A stretch of DNA of 64,000 nucleotides from Himantopus leucocephalus (Eukaryota; Chordata; Aves; Charadriiformes; Recurvirostridae): positions 5,691,927 through 5,755,926 of the forward strand of contig RSEF01000019.1 of the NCBI GenBank assembly GCA_003993805.1, written 5' to 3'. Both the position numbers and the translations under genes were made by a program. Below are positions 11,960 through 23,300 of the stretch, in pieces. Positions within the stretch are counted from its first letter, which is position 1. Every line of letters starts with the position of its first letter. The notes under the pieces are model-generated. The model ran no database searches, was not told where the DNA came from, and saw nothing but the letters and a program-made list of their open reading frames with translations.

Positions 11960-12700
11960 CGGTGCCCCCCCCCCACCTCCCGCGGGTGAGCGTGGAGCCG
12001 CGGCGCCTCCCGGGGGGGGGGGACCGGAGGGACCCGGCGCGTTTGGCGAATAAGGACAAAATAATGCTTAAAATGATACCGAAAGCGATCTTTCTGCGGC
12101 AGCTAACCGTCCCCCCCCCAAAAAAAAACCCTTCTACCCCCCCTCCCTCCAGTACGGCGTCTCCCGAAGCGCGGGTCGCCGCCCGCCGGCCTCACCTCGG
12201 TGCGGGCGGCCCCGGGGGGGGTTCCCCGGGCCCGGGACGGGCGATGGCGGGCGGAGGGGCCGCGGCCGGTGCTCGGTGGAGGGCGGGGGAAGGGGAGGGG
12301 ACACGGGGACACGGGGGAAGCCTTCGGCCGCCGCCGGTTGCGCGTTCAGGGCCGCCGGGCTCCGCCGCGGCCGCCGNCATGGCGGGCCGGGGCTGGAGGA
12401 GAGGAGCGCGGCGGTGGTGGCGGAGGAGACCGGACACCCCCCGGGGTGGAGCGGGGAAGAGCCGCGGAGGTTCGGGGACTTCCACCCCCCCCCCCCGCCG
12501 TGGGCTTTAACCCTTCCCTGGGGGCTAAACCGGCGGGGGGTGGGGGGTGGGGGGTGTCGGTGTCCCCCTCCCGGTTCTCCTGCGGGGTCGTCGCTGTCCC
12601 ATCGCAAACCGCCCCCCTCCCGGTGCTTTACTCCGCATCTCCTGCGGAGCGTTTGGGGGAGATCCGCCTCAGCCCCCGCGCGTTTGGCCCTAAACCGTTT
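11960..12700 (-). promoter_or_regulatory. PHKG1: CpG island, candidate PHKG1 promoter / first exon
   Basis: The stretch is very rich in G, C and CpG, unlike its flanks. On the minus strand a GAG|GTGAGG splice donor sits at 12196/12195, and a minus-strand ATG in good context (12380-12378) opens an Ala/Pro-rich frame that cannot be trusted because of the N at 12377. The nearest minus-strand gene is PHKG1, whose leader needs an upstream exon, so this is the likely promoter. A separate unidentified transcript cannot be excluded. Confidence 0.45.
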
Positions 12701-12899
12701 CTGTTTGTTTTTCAGGGGAAACGCCTGGGGAGGGGGGGGGCGAGAGCTTCACGGGCAGAAGGGAAACTCCTGGTGTCACCAGGAAAGGCAGGGTTGTTTG
12801 TTTTTTTTTTGTCCTCGTCCGCCGTGTTTTGGGGGTAACCCCCCCTCCCCAATTTTGAATACGGATTTTTCTCTTTTCGCTTCCAGGAACTGCGGCGCG

Positions 12900-13970
12900 G
12901 AGGTGGAGGGGGGTACAACACCCAGCAGCCTAAAGGCCGTTCAGGGGAAAAAAAAGAAAAAACAGGTCGTGCTACGGGAGTATTTTTAACAGAGATTGGA
13001 TTTTTCAGTGCAAGGTTATTCCCCGCCGCGCCGGTGTTTTCTCCGCAGGCTCCGGGGGTTTCGGCAGGGCCTGAGCCGGCTGCTCCCTCTGATGGAGAAA
13101 GGAAGGTTTGCACTTTGCATCAGTAAATACTTGAAAAAAAAAATGGAGATTTATTATTTTTTTTTCCTCCTTCTTCACGTGGCAGCTTTGTCACTCGCCT
13201 AAGCCAGGGGCACGGAGGAAAAGGCCACAGCGCCCGCCGTCAGCTGGACCGGCCCGTGGTTCACAACTCCCATCCCGAGATGGAGGAAGGAAGAAACCTA
13301 CGGCCTCGGCTTGCGTTATCGGGAACTGCAAGTCTGATGCAAGACTGCGTCATCTTAGAAGCGCAGAGCTGCTCAGTCTCACATAGGCTTGCTCAGGTGA
13401 CAGCCTGCCACCGCGATCCCCTCTGAGCAGAGGGACGATATTTCTGATAATCTCCTGAACCTGAATATAGAGCTTGTTTTTAAAAGCATGACAGGACGCC
13501 CTTGGGAACCGAGGCCGGCTGCACGCACAAGAGCGTGGAGTCAGACACAGCCTTCCTTGTCACTCTGTATTTTCATCGGCAGAAGCTGCCCATGGGGTTC
13601 AAACGCTCAAGCAGGAGATGTCTGGCAACGGCTGAGCCACGGGTGTTCCTGAGCCCTTCCGGCACCACTGCTGGTGGGCAGATGCCTGCCAAAAATCAGT
13701 TCTCGCCTGCTCACCCTTGAGACTCGACTCCAAAGTCCACTAAAGCAAGGTACTTCCAGAGAGAGAAGTTTATTTATACACCATATTACTTACATTCAAC
13801 ACAACAATCAGCAAACCAGTTAACCCAAATTAGCTCATTCTGCTTTATTGTTCATTCTTCCATTTTGTGCTAAATTAATTTGCGGCTGTAAGTTGTATCA
13901 CATCTGTAGCGGCTATGGCAGGAATCAAGCCACGAGGAGGACAATAGTGTGAATATATGAACTAACAAGA
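12900..13970. other. Intergenic region between the CpG island and the CHCHD2 3' end
   Basis: I recognise no coding exon here. Short open frames (for example around 13502-13720) match no family I know. Two further minus-strand AATAAA hexamers (about 13844-13849 and 13769-13774) could be alternative CHCHD2 poly(A) signals. Confidence 0.5.
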
Positions 13971-13988
13971 TATCAGACAGCTTTAAAC

Positions 13989-13994
13989 TTTATT
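13989..13994 (-). promoter_or_regulatory. CHCHD2: CHCHD2 polyadenylation signal
   Basis: First minus-strand AATAAA after the CHCHD2 stop (about 70 bases downstream). Confidence 0.55.
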
Positions 13995-14060
13995 ACTGAA
14001 CCTTTTTTTTCATTCATAGGTCAGTTGTAAGATGGTCTTCAGCAACCTTGTTCTGAAGGC

Positions 14061-16153
14061 TTAGGCTAAACCTGCAAGGTAAGAAGTTATCACAGTTAAT
14101 AGGAATAATTTTTGAATCCCTGAAGGCCGGTGGTCTTCCTTGCTATAAAGCAGATTATGTTAGGGTGTCCCCTCTCCCCTCATCTATTTGCTGGGACACG
14201 TTGAAGGGCAGACGTTAGCAGCACACCCCGACACCAGTGTTCGGCAGTTTCCTTTCTCCCAGGTCAGGATGGTTTGTCTGTTGTGCCAAACAGGCGCTTG
14301 CTACAGGCCAGCAACGCTGCGCTGAGTCTCCAAGCATGCTGCCACCACTCTCCTAAATAGTTAGCTTCAGGAATTCATCCTCTCTCCATCCCATCACCTC
14401 CGGCTACACATACAGGGCCAAAACAGGAAGCCAAACAGAACAACTTGCTTTAACTGACTTCAGTGTACGTGCTCTGCATCAATCCCCATTCTTTACGGGA
14501 TGGATTGAAAAAAAACCAAAAACCCAGGACATTCCCACAGTGACTTTACTAATTAGCTCATTTAGTAGTGGTCTGGTAGCACTGTCTACTTACCATTAGC
14601 AAACCTGCACTGCTTCAGTACTTCACTGAAGCCCTCGCACAGCTTGAGGTCAGTCTGGTTCTGCGCACACTCCAGGAATTGTTTCATCTCATACTGGCAA
14701 GGAGCAAACTGCGACTGCTGCTGCTGCTGGTAGGCAGGCTGAGCTGCCTGGGGCTCCTGAAATGGCAGACGCCTCCATAAGCACCCTTGCAACAGCTCCC
14801 GCCTACAAAACCCCACCACCCCCGTACTGTTTGCTGTGCATGCCTTCCCTTCATTTTACTCAAAATCTTGTGTTACTTTTTAAATGGAAAACAAATAATG
14901 GGATGCATGACACATTCTGAACAGTTTTGTAAGTTAAAAACACTTGGGTAACTCTGGATAGCATCTGGGCAAGGTAACAGCATTATCTTAACGTCTGAGC
15001 AGCACAAAAAGGTCTTGCAATAGATCTTACCATCATGAGACCTGGAACACAGACGTTCAGTCTGAATCAGAGGAGTACTACAGTATAAAAGAACACTAAT
15101 ACTCCACCACAAACACTCGTGCATCCCTCCGAACTACTTTTAAGACACTCATGGTGATTGTGGTAGTTACTCTGCAGACTGAGTTGCTGAAGTTACCCCA
15201 GCCATAGTTTGTGTGGTCTTTATGTCTATAGCAGTTTCATCAGCCCAAGTTACATCACGTCCCGAGTTAACTGCACCTCATTAATTGTTCAGTTGTGCTT
15301 TCTCTTACCTGATAAGTAATATCAGGCCTCGCAGCTTCAGAGCTGCCACCTCCACTAAATCCTCCGGTAAGCGCATGACCTATGGTATGGCCTACAGCAG
15401 AGCCTACAGCCACTCCGGCAGCGGTTGTAGCCATCTGTGCCATCAGCCCAGGCTGCTTCGGTGCAGGAGCAGCCACAGCAGAAGCCGGTGCTGCTGCTGG
15501 GACAGGTGCCCGAGCAGCAGGCGCCGGTGATGCAGCTCTCATTGGTGGTGCCCGACTGCAAGGACATAAAGAGAAATTTGGTATCACTCAAACCTCACTC
15601 CAAACTCAAAAGCGGGCCGAGGCCGCCGGGTTGCAGGGCGCATTTGCAGTTCGTCCTTGTTACACCCTGCACGCTGACGGCAAGAACTCAATGTTCTGGT
15701 GAGTGATTTACGCACAACAGGGTCAGGTTTAGGGACTTATTTTAGGCTGTGTTTTAAAGACTAGCCGCACCCCCACGCCCCAAAGGACTGCGCTATTTTG
15801 CGGGAAATCAGATATAACCTAAAAGGGACTGATTAAATAAGGCCTTAACGCTCAGGCCCTGGAGGGCCAGGCCCTGCCGCCGAGCGAGCGCTGAGGAGAT
15901 CCACTTCCATCCCCCCCAAGCGCCCACCCCGCTCCGCTAACTGAGCTCAAAGCATCCGGGCCGCCGCCATCCCCCCCGCCATGTCCGTTCCCCCCACCCC
16001 GGTGCGTCACCCAACCCCGGAATGGCGGAAAGGCCTTTGCCGCCTGCGGCCTACACGGGGGCGGGAAGGGGACGGGGAAGGGAAGGGGCCCAACGGCCCT
16101 CACCTGGCGGGGGGCGCCACGCGGGACGTGCGGCTCCGGCCGCCCCTCGGCAT
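14061..16153 (-). CDS. CHCHD2: CHCHD2, twin-CX9C mitochondrial protein
   Basis: Four coding exons in transcript order: 16153-16104 (ATG), 15555-15309, 14756-14594 and 14071-14061 (the last supplies only Gly-Leu-Ala-stop). The product is 156 residues, against 151 in human. It has a basic N-terminus ([11 protein letters not shown]), an Ala/Pro-rich segment, the conserved hydrophobic block [20 protein letters not shown] with a GGFSGGG tail, a short polyglutamine run, and a C-terminal CHCH domain with cysteines near 119, 129, 139 and 149, each pair spaced CX9C. CHCHD2 is imported into the intermembrane space by the MIA40 route, works with CHCHD10 at the MICOS complex, and is also reported as a nuclear activator of COX4I2. 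The order and orientation after PHKG1 match mammals. The tiny last exon was found by requiring the conserved C-terminus ANGLA. Confidence 0.97.
14714..14731. repeat. CHCHD2: CTG/CAG repeat encoding polyglutamine in CHCHD2
   Basis: A short CTG run on the plus strand encodes the QQQQQ tract between the conserved helical block and the CHCH domain. Confidence 0.85.
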
Positions 16154-16360
16154 GGCGGCGGGTGAGGCGCGGTTTGCTGAGGAGAAGACACGAAGAGAAA
16201 CGCGATCCCAACCTCCCGCCGACCGCCGCCTCTGAAGGTCACCCGGCAGCCGCCGCGCGCACCTGCGTCACCGCGTCACGCTGCGCCGGGAGGCGGGGCT
16301 TGCGCCGGCCCCGCCCCTTCCGCCCTCCCCGCCTGAGGCGGTGCGGGGAGCGGGAAAGAG
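16154..16360 (-). promoter_or_regulatory. CHCHD2: CHCHD2 CpG-island promoter
   Basis: G/C-rich sequence directly upstream of the CHCHD2 start, with GC boxes (CCCCGCCCC about 16309-16317) and two GCGTCAC motifs at 16265-16279. No TATA box is evident. Its upstream edge meets the 42-bp minisatellite. Confidence 0.65.
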
Positions 16361-16365
16361 CGGGT

Positions 16366-16945
16366 GTGAGGGAGCGATGGCGGCGCGTCCCTCTGTACAA
16401 CGACGCTCTGAGGGAGCAATGGCGGCGGGTCCGTCTGTACAACGACGCTCTGAGGGAGCGATGGTGGTGGGTCCCTCTGTACAACGACGCTCTGAAGGAG
16501 CAGTGGCCGCAGGTCCCTCTGTACAACGACGCTCTGAGGGAGAGATGGCGGCGGGTCCCTCTGTACAACAATGCTCTGAGGGAGAGATGGCGGCGGGTCC
16601 CTCTGTACAACAATGCTCTGAGGGAGAGATGGCGGTGGGTCCCTCTGTACAACGACGGCTCTGAGGGAGCGATGGCAGCGGGTCCCTCTGTACAATGACG
16701 CTCTGAGGGTGCGATGGCTGCAGATCCGTCTGTACAACGACGCTCTGAAGGAGCAATGGCCGCAGGTCCCTCTGTACAACAATGCTCTGAGGGAGCGATG
16801 GCGGCGGGTCCCTCTGTACAACGACGCTCTGAAGGAGCAGTGGCAGCAGGTCCGTCTCTACAGTGACGCTCTGAGGGAGCAATGGTGGCAGGTCCCGCTG
16901 TACAACGACGCTCTGAGGGAGCGATGGCGACGGGTCCCTTCGTGA
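16366..16945. repeat. 42-bp minisatellite, 14 units
   Basis: Units are marked by GATGG or AGTGG at 16377, 16419, 16461, 16503, 16545, 16587, 16629, 16672, 16714, 16756, 16798, 16840, 16882 and 16924. Spacing is 42 bases except one of 43 (16629 to 16672), caused by an extra G. Each unit has the core ATGGCGGCGGGTCCCTCTGT then ACAACGACGCTCTGAGGGAG, with variants (CCGCAGG, ACAATG, GAAGGAG). Because 42 is divisible by 3 and few units carry stops, long spurious open frames appear on both strands; I do not treat them as genes. Confidence 0.97.
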
Positions 16946-19599
16946 AAATAAACAATTAAACTACATTTAGACGTGCGCCAGCCCTGTAAGGATCACTCTT
17001 TCTTGAGAAGCCCAGAGGCAGCACATGAGACACCGTTGAAGGAGCCGCCAAAAGCCCTTCAGCCTCTCCCAGAATTGCTGAGTTTCCCCCAAAAGGCTGG
17101 GGTTCACCGTGAGCTACCCCAAAAAAGAGCAAGGGCACCTCCTGCCCCCTTCAGCCCCATGTACAAGACCGTCGGCGCAGGCTGGTACATGCTCTTCGGG
17201 TTTGTGTTTTCAGACACTGTCCTTATCAAGGAATGTCTTTTATTAATTAAATTATTATTTTTATACACAGCAGCTTTAACATGGGATACGTAATGACAGT
17301 GCCAGGGTCGCCGGTCACTCCAGTGAGGCTTGACACTGTCTTAGCTGTCCCCAGGGGGTCTGCACACCTGAATCAGGGTTTGGAAGGGGGCTGGGTTTTT
17401 GGAAAGAAAGAAAAAAAAAAAAGAAGGAAAACAGGCCGGGAAGTTTGGAGAGAGGTGGTAAAAGATGGCTTGAAAAGACTGGTATTGCATAGCCCAGGGA
17501 GGGGAACACAATAAAAATAGCAAATGGAAGAGAATAAATGAAAGTCAGGTCTGCTAATGTGTAGTCATGATACCAGATCCACAGCTGTTAAGATAAAGCG
17601 CTGCGCTTACTTTGTTAAATGGAGGGCGTTATTTAGACAAAACACAAATGATAACTGGAATGTGCTGTGAGTTATTAGCCTTAGCAGACCTTTAGAAAAG
17701 AATTAATCATTTAATAAGGATAAGGAGAAAGGCACAAGTTATGTCATAAAACTTGTAACATAATTAAAATATAGTCCCTAGAGTTTACTACGTAAGTCCA
17801 GATATAGCAGAGGTAAAACTGTTCTGCTGAAATCTGATCCCTATTTACTCAGCTAATACAGCACACAAGTTTGGGTTTTTTCTTGATCCAAACCCCATTG
17901 AAAAAGAGTCCAGATGACTAACATACACAGCATTAGCCCTAATGAGTTAATAAACTCTCAAATTAGGCTCAACAGAGAGTGAAATTTGAAACAGTTCCAT
18001 TTCCCCTTATAAGCAAGCACCTGGCTTCTTATCCTTGGAGTACATATACACACGTCCATTCCCAAAATGCAATTGCCGTCCTGCAACATTATCACTTCAA
18101 TATAAAGCCGTTATCATGACAAAAACTGCTTATTCACAATTTCTTCAGTTGTAAGGGAAGTAGGTGTGTAAGACCAGTCATTTCAACATCTTGTAGTGAG
18201 GGGATGTAACTATTGTCTGATAAAGGAAGCGTGAATATTGTGAGTTTATACAGCAGTGATAATCCAAAAGCTTTTCGGTCAGAAAAGCAGTTGCTGTTAA
18301 TGTAAAACTTATGAGGAGATAAATAGAAATGATATATCCTATTCAGAACAGCGGCATACGCGTACGTTCAGACTGCTGGCATTACTGCAGGAGCTCGTCG
18401 CTGCACGCGGCTTCTCTCTGCTGCTTTTACTCTTGGCCCCTCTCCATTTTGGCTGCCCCCTCAGCAGCGCCGGGTCTGGGGTTTTGTCAAATGCCTGTGA
18501 AGCATTATGAGTTTTGCACCGCAGACACACAGACAGTAATTCACTTTGGATTTGGCACTTTCCCTCCTGCGGTTGGCCTGGGATGGCGGTGGATGGCTCC
18601 CGGAGTAGGGCAGGACCGCGCAGAGCCGGGCAGGGCAGAGCTCAGCCCTGCTCCTCCATTCGCTGCTGCCCACCTCAGCGATGCTTCCAGCGCCCAAAGG
18701 CCCGTGGTGTCCGTTTGGTTTAGAAAAAGGAGACGCTTTGACTAGATCTCCTCTTGTTTAGGGGCTAACCCATGAATGTGTGCGATAGGGTGATTTATTT
18801 TCCTGCGGCTGTAGTACATCTGTTATTTTTCTGGTTGCCCCTTCAATCTTGGTCATCTCTGCTCCTTTCCTATTGTCCCTCTCCCCTTGTCGCCGTTGAC
18901 AGCAGAAGGCACAGTGTAGATAGGAGATTTTTAATTTAGTTTACACGCTAGCTAGAGTTCAAATAACTCATTTCTTAATTAATGGCTGTCTCAACTCTTT
19001 TTAATTAATAGTTTTCAATTTCCCTTTTTTTGCTGGCAGGATTCCTTCTTGTTGCTGAAGTCAATTTGCAACAGGTCTCTCTTTGAATTCGCTTTGTTTT
19101 GCAGAACGATGACGGCACGGATGGCATAACTGTGGTATGAATGCTGCCATTGTGCTTTGTCCTCCTGCCTTCCTTGGGAAAAGTCGCAGAGCTTCGTTTT
19201 GTTCTGGGTCTCTCTCCTGTCTGCTAATGTCCAGCGATAATGGGCGTACAAGGAAACAGGGAAGGGAAGAACAAGTAGCCCATGGCCATCCTCAAAGTAA
19301 AGCAGTAATGGTGGTCACAGTGGGTGTTTACAGTAAGCAAAGATTGTTTGTTTTCGGTTACGAGATGACTTTTGTGTTGGTAGACCAGAGAGGTGAGCTG
19401 GTTCTTAAACTACAGCCAGACAGGTATTGATGCTACTTTTGATAGAAACCAGAGGCGTACAAGGGAAAGAAGATCCAGCCCCGATTGCCTTTGGTCGTAT
19501 CCGTCTAATTCTGAGTATTGACTCACTGCTCTGCCGGCTATATTGAGAGGTGTGATATGAATGTGATCCCGGATCCGTGAAACAGATGATGACAGATGN
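16946..19599. other. Intergenic, CHCHD2 to VKORC1L1
   Basis: AT-rich sequence with a purine tract near 17401-17430. I looked for a NUPR2-like frame, since NUPR2 follows CHCHD2 in humans, and saw none. No RNA gene was recognised. Confidence 0.5.
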
Positions 19600-19697
19600 C
19601 CTGGGCTGGTGGGAGGTATCCCTGCCCAGGGCAGGGGGGTTGGAACTCGATGATCTTCAAGGTCCCTTCCAACCCAAACCATTCTATGATTCTATGG
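19600..19697 (+). mobile_element. CR1 LINE 3' fragment
   Basis: Contains CTGCCCAGGGCAGGGGGGTT, then GATGATCTTCAAGGTCCCTT and the terminal ATTCTATGATTCTATGG, the diagnostic CR1 3' end. A single N at 19599 sits at its 5' boundary. Confidence 0.93.
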
Positions 19698-20039
19698 TCC
19701 CATTTCTCAAGTGCAAAGCGTGTTCTTCCGAAGATAAGGCTGAGCGAGCCTTGGGGGAGTCCATCCACAGCTGCTCTGGAGCCAGGCAGAGCGCCAGGCT
19801 ATGGTGTATGCTCGAAAAAACCCAAACTTTTAATGCACTTTTTATATCACTTGTCCAAATTACACCTCCTGGAAAGCCTCAGGGTAAACTCTGGGAACGT
19901 AAGAGGTCCTTCTGCGCAGGAGGCACCAGTCAGGCGTTGTGTGGCTGCGGGATGCAGCGATTTGTCCCATCCTCTCCAAAATTGCCGCTCGAAACTGTGG
20001 AAAAAAGGGGGAAAATCTCATTTTCCTGCTGAAATCAGT

Positions 20040-20332
20040 GGAGCGTGGGGGGGGGGACGGGCCGTGGGAGGCGGAGCGGGCTGCAGTGCCGCCTCCCGGC
20101 CGCTAGGCGGCGCCATAACCGCCCGCCGCGCCACGGCGCGCACACACCCCCCCCCCGCTCCCCCGCCCCGGCCTGACGTGACGTCGTCGCGGAGCGCCAC
20201 GTCCGGCGCGGTTCAGCGGGGCGGGGCGGGGAGGGGCGCGCCCGCCCAGCGAGCCAATGGGATATGGGCGCGCGTGCGCGGCCGGCCGGCGCCGGGCGCG
20301 CGTCGCGGGCTGAGGCGGAGGGAGGGGGTAAG
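20040..20332 (+). promoter_or_regulatory. VKORC1L1: VKORC1L1 CpG-island promoter with CRE-like and YY1-like sites
   Basis: The island extends into exon 1 and intron 1 (to about 20.76 kb). A CRE-like TGACGTGACGTCG lies at 20174-20186. AAGATGGCGGC at 20330-20340 matches the YY1 core-promoter motif and contains the start codon. No TATA box is seen. Confidence 0.7.
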
Positions 20333-23300
20333 ATGGCGGCGCCCGTCCTGCTGCGAGTGTCGGTGCCGCGCTGGGAGCGGGTGGCCCGCTCCGCCGTGTG
20401 CGCGGCCGGCATCCTGCTCTCCCTCTACGCCTGCCACCTGGAGCGGGAGAAGGGCCGCGACCTCCACTACCAGGCCCTGTGCGACCTCAGCGAGCGGGTG
20501 CGCTGCTCCGCCGCCATCACCTCCAGGTGAGGCGGGGATGGGACCCGCCGCCGCCTCAGGCCGCCGCGGGGAGAAGGGACTGAGGGCGCGGGGAGTGGCG
20601 GGGCCGGGCCGCGGAGCGCTGCCTCCGGTGCTTCGGGGGCTGCTGGGGGTCTGGCCCGGCTCGCTGAGGGGGGCGGTGGCGGGCTCGGCCCGGGGAGGGT
20701 TTACCGGCAGCGTAACGGGAGCTGGGCCTGTGCTGGGGCCACAGGGCGAGGAGGGGGGCGGCGGGGGTCCCAGTTTAAGCACCCCCTTCGCTGGAGGGTT
20801 GGTGTGGGAACGGCTTTTTGTGGGGGATCACTACGCCAGGAGGGTGAGGCACCCGCAATTTGTGTGTTGTAATCAATGGCAATTAGCTGGAGTGACAGGC
20901 GTTTTAGTGGCAAATGTACTTTAGAGTGAAACGCTGTAGGTGTGACTAGTGGTTGAGGCCAATGTAAACATGTATGATTGTGGATGATTTGCTTTGGGTT
21001 GTTTTAATTGGAGTATCTGAGTTGCTTTTTCATTATAATGTTACCGGCAGCACAGAAGATTGTCTTCATGATACAGAGGAAGTGCTTAATTTGAGAGAGA
21101 TTTGTATGCCTCAGCAGCAAAAGCCCAGTCCAAATCTTGATTTATTTTACCGTTTCCTCTCAGTAATTACTTTAGCAGTTGTTTTGTAAAGGCCAGTGGC
21201 TGCTATTTCTGTGAGGAGAGTCTATGTATAAATTTTAATATGCTGCTAGCTTGACTTGTCAAGTAACTAGTTGATTGAATTATAATAATGAAAAGACTTA
21301 ATCTGCTGAATAGTTATACATGCTACCAGTATAAATATGCTACTGGAAATACTTTTGGGTGTAATTTGGCTAAGAAACTCCCCTGGAAACATATTCTCTA
21401 GTATGTCAACTAAAGAAATAAGGTGATTTGTCCAGCAATCTCAAAACTGCTCTGTGTATCTATATGTATGTATGCGTGTATATATATAGGTATAAAGATA
21501 TATGCAGAGGTATCCACAAGTAAGGAGCTGGGAAGGGGAGGAGATTGGTTCTTCAGCAAATGCATGTAATAAATGCTTCCTTTTATTACGAAAATTTTAT
21601 TGTTATCATGTTAGTGCCTTCAGCTGGATGAGTACTTGATTTTTATTTTTTTTTCGTGTTAGTGTAACCTGCATAAAAGCTGTCACAGTTTGTAAAGGTA
21701 CTTGCTGTATTATCATAACAAGCTAATGAGGGACAATATGCCCATACTCTGTCAAGGTGGAAGCTGGTTGAATTGTTTAGGGAGAACATAGAAGAAACTC
21801 TTATTCTTAAAACCACTTCTGTGGTGACAGAAGTGGGATTGTGTTATGTTACGCAGAGATGCATATCTGCAGATGTCTGAAAGGAGGCTCTTGTGATTGA
21901 ATGGGAGCTTTAACTCTGCTTTTCTGTCTGTCATCAGATAATCTTTAGTTTGTGAAGGTGCTTGTTCAGGCCTCTATTTGAGAAGCGTCCCGAAATGAGA
22001 AGTTTCAATCTAAACGGGAAGAAGACATCAGTAAGCTTGACAGATAATTTAAATTTATAAATTATAGTTATGCATAAGATACTGAGATTAACCACGTGGG
22101 TATTGTCAACTAATTGTAAACTAAGCTTTACCACAGCTGTAGAGGTAAAAGAAAATAACAGGGATTTAAGCACCTAAGTAGCCTTCATAGTAGTCTGTTC
22201 TTGTATAGAATTAGTCCTTTGTTAGTTTTTTATTGTTACAGTAGATGCTGCTATTGAGATGGGGAATTTGAAGTAATAGTTCTAATGCATATTTACTAAA
22301 TGCTTTGAAGAAGTAAAATAATTCCAATTATATCTTGAGGTATTTCTAATTATGGAATAATGCTTGGTAATTGTAGGGTTTATTAGTAATGCTGTGACTG
22401 AAACGTTGAGTATGCCATGGTAAGACTTGTAAATACTGCAGGAATTCTATATAGTAATATGAGCAGTTAGGGATAAAATCAACTAAAATCTCACTAGCAG
22501 TTGCTGGGAGAATCACGCTTAAAGACTGAACTACTGCAGATGTCAGGATAGATCCCAATAATTACAGCAGGTGGTGAAAGGAGTTTGTGGAAAAGCAGCG
22601 TGCAAGTTCTGTTCAGTCAAACCATATTTGGAGAAGAATGTGCTTTCAACACTGTACAGGACACAGACAAAAAAGGAGTATTGCTTTAAAACTAAGACAA
22701 GGGCAAGTTATTAGACTTTGAAGTAAGAATAACATTGAAAGAAATTAATCTTATTTTCCGTGTTGCCACAGCTCTCTATGCACTCTGTGCACTGCTAGTG
22801 TTGGCTCTAGCAGTGGACTGAACTTTGAAAAGCACATCATGGTGCTGGGATTAATTTTAACTGTATAGAATAAATTAGTGTCTTCTTCCCTGAGCTGAGT
22901 TACTTTGGAACTAAGTGCTGGTCTTTGGGGAGGATTTTTTTCACTAATAAGCTGTTGGTATTTCCAAGTCTTGCTTTTAAGCCAAATCTGGTATTGGCAC
23001 AACAATGAGAACAGAAATGTTGTAAAGATTACCAGTGTGCAGAGGGAGGAGCATGGAAAATCTTGTATCAGAGACTGACTCATCCAGAAGACTGTGTTGG
23101 AAAGATACCTTCCTGGTATCCCTTATTCAAAATATTGATGGTCAGCATATTTCAAGCCTTTATCATGGGGAAAGTTCATGAAATAGTTTAAAAAGAAAAT
23201 TAAGGACTGTATAATAAAGGAAGGTATTAGGGAAATGCCTAACTCTTTCATTTGGCAGTTGTAGAGGTTTTAAGTGAATTGCTGTCTTATATTTGAGAAT

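Noticed and set aside
12192..12989. Long Gly/Arg/Pro-rich open frames around the 12-13 kb CpG island
   Set aside because: G/C-rich sequence has few stops. The frames overlap on both strands, contain an N, show no domain, and have no supporting splice structure apart from the single donor noted.
16239..16955. Open frames up to 238 codons on both strands over the CHCHD2 upstream region
   Set aside because: They are produced by the 42-bp minisatellite, whose unit length is a multiple of three. Frames are open on both strands at once, the peptides are just the repeat, and one 43-bp unit breaks the frame.
16946..19599. Possible NUPR2 gene next to CHCHD2, as in human
   Set aside because: No frame resembling the NUPR family motif (YDxxDYYYL) was seen.
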